Source: Mesostigma viride (taxonomy: Eukaryota > Streptophyta > Mesostigmatophyceae > Mesostigmatales > Mesostigmataceae). Taken from it: DNA of 64,000 nt. Shown piece by piece: positions 1 through 12,520 of the stretch. The first letter of the stretch is position 1. Every line of letters starts with the position of its first letter. The stretch lies in assembly GCA_009746045.1 (NCBI GenBank), contig RPFO01000154.1:6957038-7021037 (forward strand), given 5' to 3'. The position numbers were made by a program, and so were the translations under genes. The notes beneath the pieces are model-generated. The model was not told the origin of the DNA and did not search any database. It was given only the letters and a program-made list of their open reading frames with translations.

Positions 1-62
1 GTACAAAAACTGTGTGCTGAAGCGCATCCGCTTGGGGCCATCAGGGTAAAGGGATAGCTGAC

Positions 63-161
63 CTTGGCCTTCGCCTCCTTGTTCACACCGCTCGCGACCA
101 GGTGCTTCACGACCTCCAGGTGGCCGTTACATGCTGCAGAGTACAGCGGTGTGGCATCATT
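63..161 (-). CDS. ANK exon 50 (33 aa, phase 0-0)
   Basis: Begins NDATPLYSAACNGH and ends SGVNKEAKAK; Cys at repeat position 11. Acceptor CGTGCAG, donor GTCAGC, upstream intron 1,079 nt. The next intron leaves the window after 62 nt. Confidence 0.88.
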
Positions 162-1240
162 CTGCACGCAGCAGCCACACATGTCCCCGTGAGGACCAGA
201 TGGAACGTGAGAACCCACTGAGCCAGGGGATGTGTCTGCAGTGAATGAAACAGACCTACGCGTCATGCGCACACCCATAGAACTCATGGCCCCTGATCAT
301 GGCCACAGCCAAACTAATGAGCCTGCCAGCGGCCCCGCAGTTGTGCCTGCCTTTCCACCACTTCGTTGGCTTACTTAAGTACTGCAAATTACGACATCCA
401 AGTAGCCTCCACCCTAACTCATGTCGCAGCAGAAAACAAGGGCATGGGTGCAACCACGGAGGACAGGGCTTTACTGATGTGGCTGGGGTCCAATAAGCCG
501 TGTGATCCTTGTGAGAGAGTGAGGCCATGAGGACAATCAGCGAACATTCCAGGCACTCAGTTGCTGCTGCCAGCACGGCACGGACAGGCTGAACGCACGG
601 CACGCGCCTCCCAGCAAACAAATGGCCCCCTCAGGACAGCCAGGCAGTGAGGATGGGGAAGGCCCGAAAGCGCGGGCCAGATACTTGTCCAAATTGCCTT
701 TAGAAGGCCTGGTAGTGAAAAGGTTCAGGAAATGGAGGCACCTCACTGCGTGCAACTCAGGTCCATGCATTCGGCCGTTCCTCGCCCGTTGCCACAAGAG
801 CAGGCGGGAGGGGGGAAGGGCGGGGAACACGATCTCACAGGCCGGTGTGCAAGCAGTAATTGAATAACTATCCGACACAACCATCTCATGCGCGTGCTAT
901 CTCTTGGATTCCTTGCCCTGAGTACGGTAGTGAAAGTGAGATCGGTAGTCCGTGACCCAGATTCCAATAGCCACGAGTCCTGACCGGCAGAGCCATCCAC
1001 CTCATGGGCAGCAGGCATCCCATGGGGTGCAGACCTTTTCAACATAACATAAATCCCACTGGCAGGGTGCCCAGTGCTGGGAACGTAACAGCACTCAGTG
1101 AAGTTGGCAGCAAGCATGACACCATCGGTGGTATAAAAGCCCTTTGCCCACCCTACAACATCATTGCGCTGCATATATAGACCAAATCTGTGCGTGGAAG
1201 CACATCCGCTGGCGGCCATCAGGGTACAGGAAAAGCTGAC

Positions 1241-1339
1241 CTTGGTCTTCGCCTCCTTGTTAACACCGCTCGCGACCAGGTACGTCACGACCTCCAGGTG
1301 GCCATTCTGTGCCGCACTATGCAGCGGTGTCCAGTCATC
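1241..1339 (-). CDS. ANK exon 49 (33 aa, phase 0-0)
   Basis: Begins DDWTPLHSAAQNGH and ends SGVNKEAKTK, with Thr-Tyr at 19-20 where others have Lys-His. Acceptor CTTCCAG, donor GTCAGC, upstream intron 1,079 nt. Confidence 0.9.
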
Positions 1340-2418
1340 CTGGAAGCAGCAACCACACATGTTCCCGTGAGGACCAGATGGAACGTGAGAACCCACTGAG
1401 CGAGGGGATGTGCCTGCAGTGAATGAGACAGACCTGCACGCGTCATGCGCACACCCGTGGACCTCATGGCCCCTGATCATGGCCACAGCCAAACTTATGA
1501 GCCTGCCAGCGGCCCCACAGGTTGTGCTTGCGTTTCCACCACTTCGTTGGCTAACTCAAGTACCGCCAAGTACAACATCCAACTAGCCTCCACCCAAACT
1601 AACATCGCTGCAGAAAACAAGGGCATTGGTACAACCACGGAGGACGGGGCTTTACTGATGTGGATGGGGATGAGCCGTGTGATCCTTGTGAGAGAGTGAG
1701 GCCATGAGGACAATCAGCAAACATTCCAGGCACTCAGTTGCTGCTGCCAGCGTGGCAGGACAGGCTGAACGCACTGCACATACCTCCCAGCAAACAAATG
1801 GCCCCCTCAGGACATCAAGGCAGTGAGGATGGGGAAGGCCCCAAGACGCGGGCCAGACACCTGTTCAGATCACCTTGAGAAGGCCTGCCAGTGAAAAGGT
1901 TCAGGAAATGCAGACACCTCACCGCATGCAACTCGGGTCAATGGATTTGGCGGTTCCTCACCCGTTGCCACAAGAGAAGGGGGGAGGGGGGAAGGGCGGG
2001 GAACATGATCTCACAGGCCGATGTGCAATTTAGTAGTATTTGAAAAGCTATCCGGCACAACCGGGTCATGCGCGTGCCATGTCTCGGGATCTTGCAATGA
2101 TTGCGGTATGGAAGTGAGATCGGTAGTCCGTGACCCAGATTCCAGTAGCCACGAGTCCTGCCCGGCAGAGCCATCCACCTCATGGGCAGCAGGCATCCCA
2201 TGGGGTGCACAGCTCGCCAACAGCACAGTTTCCCACTGGCAGGGTGCCGAGTGCGGGGAACGTAACAGCACCCCGTGAAGTTGGCAGCAAGCCTGACACC
2301 ATTGGTTCTAAAGCCCTTTGCCCACCCTACACCATGATTGCATTGCTCATATAGACCAAATCTGAAAGTGCGTGGAAGCACATCCGCTTGCGGCCATCAG
2401 GGTAAAGGAAAAGCTGAC

Positions 2419-2517
2419 CTTGGCCCTCGCCTCCTTGTTCACACCGCTCGCAACCAGGTGCTTCACGACCTCCAGGTGGCCATTCTGTGCGGCAACATAC
2501 AGCGGCGTCCAGTCATC
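2419..2517 (-). CDS. ANK exon 48 (33 aa, phase 0-0)
   Basis: Begins DDWTPLYVAAQNGH and ends SGVNKEARAK; the only copy with Arg at position 31. Acceptor CGTGCAG, donor GTCAGC, upstream intron 1,076 nt. Confidence 0.9.
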
Positions 2518-3593
2518 CTGCACGCAGCAGCCACACATGTCATCGTGAGGACCAGATGGAACGTGAGAACCCACTGAGCGGGGAGATGTGGCTGCAGTGA
2601 ATGAGACATACCTAGGCGTCATGCGCACACCCATGCACCTCACGGCCCCTGATCATGGCCGCAGCCAAACTCATGAGCCTGCCAGCGGCCCCACACTTGT
2701 GCCTGCCTAGTTTCCACCACTTTGTTGGCTAAGTTAAGTACCGCGAAGTACAACACCCAACTAGCCTCCACCCTAACTCACGTCACAGCAGAAAACAAGG
2801 GCATTGGTACAACCACGGAGGACGGGGCTTTACTGATGTGGCTGGGGATGAGCCGTGTGATCCTTGTGAGAGGATGATGCCATTAGGAACATCAGCAAAC
2901 ACTCCAGGCACTCAGTTGCTGCTGCCAGCACGGCACGGACAGGCTGAACGCACGGCACGCGCCTCCCAGCAAACAAATGGCCCCCATAGGACAGCCAGGT
3001 GGTCAGGATGGGGAAGGCCCGAAAGTGCGGGCCAGACACCTGTTCAGATCACCTTTAGAAGGCCTGGTAGTGAAAAGGTTCAGGAAATGGAGGCGCCAGT
3101 GGATGGAACTCGGGTCAATCTACTCCGCCGTTCCTCACCCGTTGCCACAAGAGAAAAGGGGGAGGGGGGAAGGGCGGGGAACATGATCTCACAGGCCGGT
3201 GCGCGATTGAGTAGTACTTGAAAAAATATACGGCGCAACCATCTCATGCGCGTGCTATGTCTCGGATTCCTCGCCCTGAGTATGGTAGTGAAAGTGAGAT
3301 TGGTGGTCCGTGATCCAGATTCCAGTAGCCACGACTCCTGCCTGGCAGAGCCATCCACATCATGGGCAGCAGGCATCCCATGGGGTGCACAGCTCGTCAA
3401 CATCACAATTTCCCACTGGCAGGGTGCCGAGTGCGGGGAACGTAACAGCACCCCGTGGAGTTGGCAGCAAGCCTGACACCATCAGTGGCAAAGTCCGCTG
3501 CACACCCTACAGCATCAATGCGTTGCACATATACCAACACTGTGCGTGGAAGCACATCTGCTCGCGGCAATCAAGAGTAAAGGAAAAGCTGAC

Positions 3594-3692
3594 CTTGTTC
3601 TTCGCCTCCTTGTTCACACCGCTCGCAACCAGGTGCTTCACGACCTCCAGGTGGCCATTCTGTGCTGCAACATACAGCGGAGTGGCATCATT
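3594..3692 (-). CDS. ANK exon 47 (33 aa, phase 0-0)
   Basis: Begins NDATPLYVAAQNGH and ends SGVNKEAKNK. Acceptor CGTGCAG, donor GTCAGC. Its upstream intron is 1,953 nt because the neighbouring unit lost its exon and gained foreign DNA (see 4,508-4,890). Confidence 0.9.
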
Positions 3693-4507
3693 CTGCACGC
3701 AGCAGCCACACATGTCCGCATGAGGACCAGATGGAACGCGGGAACATACTAAGCCGGGAGATGTGTCTGCAGTGAATGATACAGAACTACGCGTCATGCA
3801 CACACCCATGCACCTCATGGCCCCTGATCATGGCCGCAGCCAAACTCATGAGACTGCCAGCGGCCCCACAGTTGTGACTGCCTAGTTTCCACCACTTCGT
3901 TGGCTAACTAAAGTACCACCACAACGCCCAACTAGCCTCCACCCTAACTAACAACGCTGCAGAAAACAAGGGCATTGGTACAACCACGGAGGACGGGGCT
4001 TTACTGATGTGGCTAGGGATGAGCCGTGTGATCCTTGTGAGAGAGTGATGCCATTAAGAACAACATCAGCAAACATTCCAGGCAGTCGCTGCTGCCAGCA
4101 TGGCACGGACAGGCTGAACGCACTGCGTATGCCTCCCAGCAAACAAATGGCCCCCTCAGGACAGCCAGGTGGTTAGGGTGAGGAACTAGGCCCGAAACCG
4201 CAGGCCAGACACCTGTTCAGATCACCTTTAGAAGGCTTGGTAGTGAAAAGGCTCAGTAAATGGAGGCACCTCACCGCGTGCCACTCGGGTCAATGGATTT
4301 GGCCGTTTCTGACCCGTTGCCACAAGAGAAGGGGGGAGGGGGGAAAGGGCGGAGAACATGATCTCACAGGGTGTGCAAGTAGTATTTGAAAAGCTATCCG
4401 GCATAATCAGGTCATACGCATGTTATCTCTCGAATTCCTAGCCCTGATTACGGTAGCGAAAGTGGCATCGGTAGTCCATGATCCCGATTCCAGTAGCCAC
4501 GATTCCT

Positions 4508-4890
4508 AAAACCTCAATTCTAAACCCTTAACCCTAAACAGCAGGTGGCAAAATGATTCTGGAGCTATCTATAGCTAGCTTAAACCTGGCCTCGTGGAGG
4601 GGAGTGAAGGGACGACAGACCGCCACCCGCATGTGGCCTGCTGAGCACGCACTTGCGCGCCCGCGTGTCTCACCACGGAATCGAACCCCTGACCTCCAGG
4701 ATTTGCAAGTCTTAGTTAGCTCTAAATAGCTCCGGACCCATTTGGGCACCTGCGGAGCTAGTTAGACGCCGGTAAGCACTCGCCGGTACAGTCAAGTTCC
4801 TTCCGGGAAGTGGTTACCGCCGGTTAAATAGCTTCCGGCATATTGCCGAAGGTGGCAAAAAAGCTTCAACCGCTATTTAGAGCTAATTGC
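4508..4890. mobile_element. Non-array insert replacing a lost ankyrin exon; SINE-like with telomere-like edge
   Basis: Array sequence stops after CCACGATTCCT (4,507) and resumes near GGGATAAC (4,891) in a part of the unit that normally lies several hundred bases further on, beyond an exon. So about 260 nt of intron, one 99-nt exon and about 300 nt of the next intron are missing, with about 383 bp of unrelated DNA in their place. The left edge (4,520-4,539) carries imperfect TAAACCC telomere-type repeats. The interior has a tRNA-like segment (next entry) and a 14-bp inverted repeat, TAGCTCTAAATAGC near 4,717 and its complement near 4,878. No target-site duplication is visible, as expected for a deletion with filler DNA. 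Confidence 0.7.
4672..4751 (-). repeat. tRNA-derived (SINE-type) segment
   Basis: On the minus strand it begins GGTGCCCAAATGGGTCCGGA, roughly placed as an A box. It continues through GACTTGCAAATC (anticodon-arm-like) and AGGGGTTCGATTCC, which contains a perfect B box (GGTTCGATTCC). Spacing is tRNA-like but the acceptor stem does not close convincingly, so a tRNA-derived SINE head is more likely than a functional tRNA gene. Confidence 0.5.
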
Positions 4891-5645
4891 AGGGGATAAC
4901 CCACGTGATCCATGGCAGGGAGTCATGCCATTAACAACATCAGCAAACACTCCAGGCAGTTGCTGCTGCCAGCATGGCAAGGACAGGCTGAACGCACTGC
5001 ATATGCCTCCCAGCAAACAAATGGCCCCCTCAGGACAGCCAGGCGGTCAGGATGGGGAAGGCCCCAAAACACGGGCCAGACACCTGTTCAGATCACCTTT
5101 AGAAGGCCTGGTAGTGAAAAGGTTCAAGAAATGGAGGCACCTTACTGCGTGCAACTGGGGTCAATGCATTCCGCCGTTCCTCACCCGTTGCCACAAGAGA
5201 AGGGGGGAGGGGGGAAGGGCGGGGAACATGATCTCACAGCTAGACCGGTGTGCAATTAAATAGTATTTGAAAATCTATCCGACACAACCAGGTCATGCGC
5301 GTGCTATCTCTCGGATTCCTGCCCTGATTACGGTAGTGAAAGTGAGATCGGTAGTCCGTGATCCAGATTCCAGTAGCCACAACTCCAGCCTGGCAGAGCC
5401 ATCCACCTCATGGGCAGCAGGCATCCCATGGGGTGCACAGCTCGTCAACATCGCAATTTCCCACTGGCAGGGTGCCGAGTGCGGGGAACGTAACAGCACC
5501 CCGTGGAGTTGGCAGCAAGCCTGACACCATCAGTGGTGTAAAAGCCCTTTGCCCACCCTACACCATGATGGCATTGCTCATGTAAACCAAATCTATGAGT
5601 GGAGGCACATCCGCTTGCGGCCATGAGGGTAAAGGAAAAGCTTAC

Positions 5646-5744
5646 CTTGTTCTTCGCCTCCTTGTTCGCACCGCTCGCAACCAGGTGCTTCACGACCTCC
5701 AGGTGGCCATTCCATGCAGCACTATGCAGCGGCGTCCAGTCATC
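5646..5744 (-). CDS. ANK exon 46 (33 aa, phase 0-0)
   Basis: Begins DDWTPLHSAAWNGH and ends SGANKEAKNK. Acceptor CGTGCAG; stronger donor GTAAGC, unlike its immediate neighbours. Upstream intron 1,067 nt. Confidence 0.9.
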
Positions 5745-6811
5745 CTGCACGCAGCAGCCACACATGTCCCCGTGAGGACCAGATGGGACGTAAGAACCCA
5801 CTAAGAGAGGGGATGTGTCTGCAGTGAACCAAACAGACCTACGCGTCATGCGCACACCCATGGACATCGTGGCCCCTGATCATGGCCGCAGCCAAACTCG
5901 TGAGCCTGTCAGCGGCCCCACAGTTGTGCCTGCCTAGTTTCCACCACTTCGTTGGCTCACTCAAGTACCGCCAAGTACAACGTCCTCCACCCTAACTCAC
6001 GTCGCAGCAGAAAACAAGGGCATGGGTACAACCACGGAGGACGGGGTTTTACTGATGTGGCTTGGGATAAGCCGTGTGATCCTTGTGAGAGAGTCATGCC
6101 ATTAGGAGCATCAGCAAACATTCTAGGCAGATGCTGCTGCCAGCATGGCAGGACAGGCTGAACGCACGGCATATGCCTCCCAGCAAACAAACGGCCCCCT
6201 CAGGACAGCCAGGTGGTCAAGACGGAGAAGGCCCCGAAAATGAGGGCCAGACACCTACCTTTAGAAGGCTTGGTAGTGAAAACATTCAGTACAGTAAATG
6301 GAGGAAACTCACCGCATGCAACTCTGGTCAATGGATTTGGCCGTTTCTGACCCATTGCCACAAGAGAAGGGGGGAGGGGGGAAGGGCGGGGAACATGATT
6401 TCAAAGGCCGGTGTGCAATGACGTGGTATTTGAAAATCTATCCGGCACAACCAGGTCATACGCTTGTTATCTCTCGAATTCCTTGCCCTGAGTACGGTAG
6501 TGAAAGTGAGATTGGTAGTCCGTGATCCACATTCCAGTAGCCATGCACGAGTCCTGCCTGGCAGAGCCACCTGCCTCATGGGCAGCAGGCATCCCATGGG
6601 GTGCACAGCTCGTCAACACAACAATATCCCACTGGCAGGGTGCCCAGTGCTGGGAACGTAACAGTGCCCAGTGCAGTTCGCAGCAAGCCTGACAACATCG
6701 GTGGTATAAAAGCCCTTTGCCCACCCTACAGCATCATTGCGCTGCACATATACCGAAACAGTGTGCAGAAGCACATCCGCTGGCAGGCATCAGGGTAAAG
6801 GAAATGCTGAC

Positions 6812-6910
6812 CTTTTCCTTCGCCTCCTTGTTCGCACCGCTCGCAACCAGGTGCCTCACGACCTCCAGGTGGCCCTTCCATGCCGCAATATGCAGCGGTG
6901 TCCAGTCATC
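6812..6910 (-). CDS. ANK exon 45 (33 aa, phase 0-0)
   Basis: Begins [14 protein letters not shown] and ends SGANKEAKEK, Arg at 19. Acceptor CTTGCAG, donor GTCAGC, upstream intron 1,057 nt. Nearly the same repeat as exon 38. Confidence 0.9.
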
Positions 6911-7967
6911 CTGCAAGCAGCAGCCAAGCATGTCCCCGTGACGACCAGATGGAACGTGAGAACCCACTGAGCGAGGGGATGTGGCTGCAAGAAATGAAAC
7001 AGACCTACACGTCATGCGCACACCCATGGACCTCATGGACCCACAGCCAAACTCATGAGCCTGCCAGCGGCCCCACACTTGTGCCTGCCTAGTTTCCACC
7101 TCTTCGTTGGCTAACTCAAGGACCGCCAAGTACAACGTCCAACTAGCCTCCACCTAAACTAACAACGCTGCAGAAAACAAGAGCATCAGTACAACCACGG
7201 AGGACGGGGCTTTACTGATGTGGCTGGGGATGAGCCGTGTGATCCGTGTGAGAGAGTGATGCCATTAACAACATCAGCAAACATTCCAGGCAGTTGCTGC
7301 TGCCAGCATGGCACGGACAGGCTGAACGCACGGCATATGCCTCCCAGCAAACAAATGGCCCTCAGGACAGCCAGGCGGTCAGGATGGGGAAGGCCCCCAA
7401 ACGCGGGCCAGACACCTGTTCAGATCACCGTTAGAAGGCCTAGTAGTGAAAAAGTTCAGGAAATGAAGGCACCTCACTGCGTGCAACTCGGGTCGATGGA
7501 TTTGGCCGTTCCTCAATCGCTGCCACAAGAGAAGGGGGGAGGGGGGAAGGGCGGGAAACATGATCTCACAGGCCGGTGTGCAATTAAGTAGTATTTGAAA
7601 AGCTATCCGGCACAACCATGTCATACGCGTCTTATCTCTCGGATTCCTCGCCCTGAGTACGGTAGTGAAAGTGAGATCGGCAGCCAGATTCCAGTAGCCA
7701 CGATGCTTGCCTGGCTGAGCCATCCACCTCATGGGCAGCAGGCATCCGATGGCGTGCACAGCATGTCAACATCACCATTTCCCACTGGCAGGGTGCCCAG
7801 TGCTGGGAACGGAACAGCACCCAGTGGAGTTGGCAGCAAGCCTGACACCGTCGTTGGTAGAGCCCTTTGCCCACCCTACAACATGCTTGCATTGCACAAA
7901 CAGACAAAATCTGTCAGTGCGTGCAAGCACATCTGCTTGTTGCCATCAGGGTAAAGGGATAGCTGAC

Positions 7968-8066
7968 CTTGGCCTTCGCCTCCTTGTTCACACCGTTCGC
8001 GACCAGGTGCTTCACGACCTCCAGGTGGCCGTTAGATGCTGCAGCGGACAGCTGTGTCCAGTCATC
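7968..8066 (-). CDS. ANK exon 44 (33 aa, phase 0-0)
   Basis: Begins DDWTQLSAAASNGH and ends NGVNKEAKAK. It breaks the TPLH motif (TQLS), which normally forms the turn into helix 1, so this repeat may be locally less stable. Acceptor CTTGCAG, donor GTCAGC. The upstream intron is only 796 nt and lacks the G-rich tract. Confidence 0.88.
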
Positions 8067-8862
8067 CTGCAAGCAGCAGCCACACATGTCCCCGTGAGGA
8101 CCAGATGGAACGCGAGAACCCACTTAGCGAGGGGATGTGTCTGCAGTGAATGAGACAGACCTACGCGTCATGCCCACACCCAAGGACCTCATGGCCCCTG
8201 ATCATGGCCACAGCCAAACTCGTGAACCTGCCAGCGGCCCCACACTTGTGCCTGCCTTTCCACCACTTCGTTGGCCAACTAAAGTACCGCAAATTACAAC
8301 GTCCAACTAGCCTCCGCCTGAACTATCAACGCTGCAGAATACAAGGGCGTTGGAATAACCACGGAGGAATGGGCTTTACTTATGTGGCTGGGGATGAGCC
8401 GTGTCATCCTTGTGAGAGAGTCATGCCATTAACAACATCAGCACACATTCCAGGCAGTTGCTCCATTGTGCATTTAAGTAGTAATTGAAAAGCTATCCGG
8501 CACAACCATGTCATACACATGTTATCTCTCGGATTCCTCGCCCTGAGTACGGTAGTGCAAGTGAGATCGGTCGTCCATGATCCAGATTCCTGTAGCCACG
8601 ATTCCTGCCTGGCAAAGCCATCCACCTCACCAGCAGCAGGCATCCTATGGGATGCACAGCTCGTCAACATCACAATATCCCACTGGCAGAATGCCCAGTG
8701 CTGGGAACGTAACAGCGCCCACTGCAGTTGGTAGCAAGCCTGACACCATAAGTGGTAAAAAAGCCTTTTGCCCACCCTACAGCATCATTGCGCTGCGCAT
8801 ATACCAACACTGTGCGTGGAAGCACATCCGTTGGCGGCCATCAGAGTCCAGGAAAAACTGAC

Positions 8863-8961
8863 CTTGTCCTTCGCCTCCTTGTCAGCACCGCTCGCAACCA
8901 GGTGCTTCACGACCTCCAAGTGGCCATTCTGTGCCGCAATGTGCAGCGGTGTCCAGCCATC
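8863..8961 (-). CDS. ANK exon 43 (33 aa, phase 0-0)
   Basis: Begins [14 protein letters not shown] and ends [10 protein letters not shown], the closest copy to the general ankyrin consensus. Acceptor CTTGCAG, donor GTCAGT, upstream intron 1,078 nt. Confidence 0.9.
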
Positions 8962-10039
8962 CTGCAAGCAGCAGCCACACATGTCCCCATGAGGACCAGA
9001 TAGACGCGGGGACATCCTAAGCGAAGAGATGTGTCTGCAGTGAATGAAACAGACCTACGTGTCATGGGCACACCCATGGACCTCACGGCCCCTGATCATG
9101 GCCACAACCAAACTCATTAGCCTGCCAGCGGCCCCACACTTGTGCCTGCCTTTTCACCACTTGGTTGTTGTGGCGAACTCAAGGACCGCCAAGTACAACG
9201 TCCAACTATCCTCCACCCAATCTAACACCACTGCAGAAAACAAGGGCATGGGTGCAACCACGGAGGACGGGGCTTTACTGATGTGGCTGGGGATGAGCCG
9301 TGTGATCCGTGTGAGAGAGTCATGCCATTAGGACTATCAGCAAACATTCCAGGCAGTTCCTGCGGCCAGCATGGCACGGACAGGCTGAACGCACGGCATA
9401 TGCCTCCCAGCAAACAAATGGCCCTCAGGACAGCCAGGCGGTCAGGATGGGGAAGGCCCCCAAACGCGGGCCAGACACCTGTTCAGATCACCGTTAGAAG
9501 GCCTAGTAGTGAAAAAGTTCAGCAAATGGAGGCACCTCACCGCGTGCAACTCGGGTCAATGGATTCCGCCGTTCCTCACCCGTTGCCACAAGAGAAGGGG
9601 GGAGGGGGGAAGGGCGGGGAACATGATCTCACAGGCCGGTGTGCAATTTAGTAGTATTTGAAAAGCTCTCTGGCACAACCAGGTCATAGGCATGTTATCT
9701 CTCGGATTCCTCGCGCTGAGTACGGTAGTGAAAGTGAGATCGGGAGTCCATGATCCAGACTCCAGTAGCCACCAGTCCTGCCTGGCAAAGCCATCCACCT
9801 CATGGGCAGCAGGCATCCCATGGGGTGCACAGCTCCCTAACATCGCAATTTCCCACTGGCAAGGTGGCCAGTGCTGGGAACGTAACAGCACCCCGTGAAG
9901 TTGGTCGCAAGCCTGACACCATCGGTGGTATAAAAGCCCTTTGCCCACCCTACAACATGATTGCATTGCTCACATACCAAATCTGACAATGCTTGGAGGC
10001 ACATCTGCTGGCGGCCATAAGGGTAGAGGAAAAGCTGAC

Positions 10040-10138
10040 CTTTTGCTTTGCCTCCTTGTTCGCACCGCTCGCAACCAGGTGCTCCGCGACCTCCAGGTGG
10101 CCCTTCTGTGCCGCGACATGCAGCGGTGTCCAGTCATC
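10040..10138 (-). CDS. ANK exon 42 (33 aa, phase 0-0)
   Basis: Begins DDWTPLHVAAQKGH and ends SGANKEAKQK, with Ala-Glu at 18-19 instead of Val-Lys. Acceptor CTTGCAG, donor GTCAGC, upstream intron 1,074 nt. Confidence 0.9.
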
Positions 10139-11212
10139 CTGCAAGCAGCAGCCACGCATGTCCCAGTGAGGACCAGATGGAACGTGAAAACCCACTAAGC
10201 AAGGGTGTGTGTCTGCAGTGAATGAAACAGACCTACGTGTCATGCGCAAACCCATAGACTTCATGGCCCCTGACCATGGCCACAGCCAAACTCATGAGCC
10301 TGCCAGCGGCCCCACACTTGTGCCTGCCTTTCCACCACTTGGTTGTTGTGGCGAACTCAAGGACCGCCAAGTACAACATCCAACTATCCTTCACCCAATC
10401 TAACACCACTGCAGAAAACAAGGGCATGGGTGCAACCACGGAGGAGAGGACTGTACTGATGTGGCTGGGGATGAGCCATGTGATCCTTGTGAGACAGCCA
10501 CGCCATTAGGACTATCAGCAAACATTCCAGGCAGTTCCTGCGGCCAGCATGGCACGGACAGGCTGAACGCACTGCATATGCCTCCCAGCAAACAAATGGC
10601 CCTCAGGACAGCCAGGCGGTCAGGATGGGGAAGGCCCCCAAACGCGGGCCAGACACCTGTTCAGACCACCGTTAGAAGGCCTGGTAGTGAAAAGGTTCAG
10701 GAAATGAAGGCACCTCACCGCGTGCAACTCGGGTCAATGGATTCCGCCGTTCCTCACCCGTTGCCACAAGAGAAGGGGGGAGGGGGGAAGGGCGGGGAAC
10801 ATGATCTCACAGGCTGGTGGGCAAGTAGTAATTGAAAAGCTATCCGGCACAACCATGTCATACGCATGTTATCTCTCAGATTCCTCGCGCTGAGTACGGT
10901 AGTGAAAGTGAGATCGGTCGTCCGCGATCCAGATTCCAGTAGCCACCATTCCTACCTGGCAAAGCCATCCACCTCATGGGCAGCAGGCATCCCATAGGGT
11001 GCACAGCTCGCCAACATCGCCATTTCCCACTGGCAAGGTGGCCAGTGCTGGGAACATAACAGCACCCCGTGAAGTTGGTCGCAAGCCTGACACCGTCGTT
11101 GGTAGAGCCCTTTGCCCACCCTACAACATGATTGCATTGCTCATTTAGACAAAATCTGACAGTGCGTGGAGGCACATCCGCTGGCGGCCATCAGGGTCAA
11201 GGAAAAGCAGAC

Positions 11213-11311
11213 CTTGTCCTTCGCCTCCTTGTTCGCACCGCTCGCAACCAGGTGCTTCACGACCTCCAGGTGGCCATCCTCTGCCACAATATGCAGCGGT
11301 GTCCAGTCATC
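11213..11311 (-). CDS. ANK exon 41 (33 aa, phase 0-0)
   Basis: Begins DDWTPLHIVAEDGH and ends SGANKEAKDK; Val at position 9 is unique. The donor is GTCTGC, a poor match to consensus. Acceptor CTTGCAG, upstream intron 1,110 nt. Confidence 0.87.
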
Positions 11312-12004
11312 CTGCAAGCAGCAGCCACACATGTCCCCGTGAGAACCAGATGGAACGTGAGAACCCACTGAGCGAGGGGATGTGGCTGCAGTGAATGAGA
11401 CAGACCTATGCGTCATGCGCACACCCAAGGAACTCATGGCCCCTGATCATGGCCTCAGCCAAACTCTTGAGCCTGCCAGCAGCCCCACAGTTGTGCCTGC
11501 CTTTCCACCACTTCGTTGGCTAGCTAAGGTACCGCCAATTACAACCTACAACTTGCCTCCACCCTAACCAACAACGCTGCAAAAACCAAGGGCATTGGTA
11601 CAACCACGGAGGACGGGGCTTTACTGATGTGGCTGGGGATAAGCCGTGTGATCCTTGTGAGAGAGTCATGCCATTAGGAGCATCAGCAAACATTCCAAGT
11701 TGCTGCTGCCAGCATGGCACGGACAGGCTGAACGCACGGCATATGCCTCCCAGCAAACAAATGGCCCCCTCAGGAAAGCCAGGCGGTCAGAATAAGGAAC
11801 ATGGCCCGAAAGCGCAGGCCAGACACCTGCTCGGATCACCTTTAGAAGGCCTGGTAGTGAAAAGGCTCAGTAAATGGAGGCACCTTACCGCGTGCAACTC
11901 GGGTCAATGGATTCCACCGTTCCTCACCCGTTGCCACAAGAGAAGGGGGGAGGGGGGAAGGGCAGGGAACATGATCTCACAGGCCGGTGGGCAATTACTT
12001 ACAC

Positions 12005-12091
12005 TTGAAAATTTATACGGCACAACCATGTCATACGCATCTTATCTTTTGAAAAAGTATCCGGCACAACCATGTCATATGCATGTTATCT
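12005..12091. repeat. Local tandem duplication inside an intron (2 x ~43 bp)
   Basis: Two adjacent copies of the stretch around CGGCACAACCATGTCATA (12,005-12,047 and 12,048-12,091) differ at a few bases. They explain part of the extra length of the intron upstream of exon 41. Confidence 0.8.
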
Positions 12092-12421
12092 CTCGGATGC
12101 CTCGCCCTGGGTACGGTAGTAAAAGTGAGATCCGTAGTCCGTGATCCAGATTCCAGTTGCCACGATTCCTGCCTGGCAGAGCCATCCACCTCCTGGGCAG
12201 CAGGCATCCCATGCGGTGCACAGCTCGTCAGCATCGCAATTTCCCACTGCCAGGGTGCCCAGTGCTGGGAACGCACCCAGTGGAGTTGGTCGCAAGCCTG
12301 ACACCGTCCTTGGTAGAGCCCTTTGCCCACCTTACAACATGATTGCATTGCTCACAGACCAAATCTGACAATGCTTGGAGGCACATCCGCTGGCAGCCAT
12401 CAGAATAAAGGGAATGCTGAC

Positions 12422-12520
12422 CTTGGTCTTCGCCTCCTTGTTCGCACCGCTCGCAACCAGGTGCGTCACGACCTCCAGGTGGCCATTCTGTGACGCAATA
12501 TGCAGGGGGGTGGCATCATC
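12422..12520 (-). CDS. ANK exon 40 (33 aa, phase 0-0)
   Basis: Begins DDATPLHIASQNGH and ends SGANKEAKTK, Thr at 19. Acceptor CGTGCAG, donor GTCAGC, upstream intron 1,176 nt (carries the insert at 13,101-13,199). Confidence 0.9.

Noticed and set aside
743-1492. Long minus-strand ORFs reading through exon borders (also 53,094-53,879 and 47,007-47,777)
   Set aside because: They continue past the GT donor into intron; read-through segments differ in length and frame between units, whereas the 99-nt core does not.
4534-4749. Minus-strand ORF inside the SINE-like insert
   Set aside because: Short, overlaps the tRNA-like segment and has no protein-like features.
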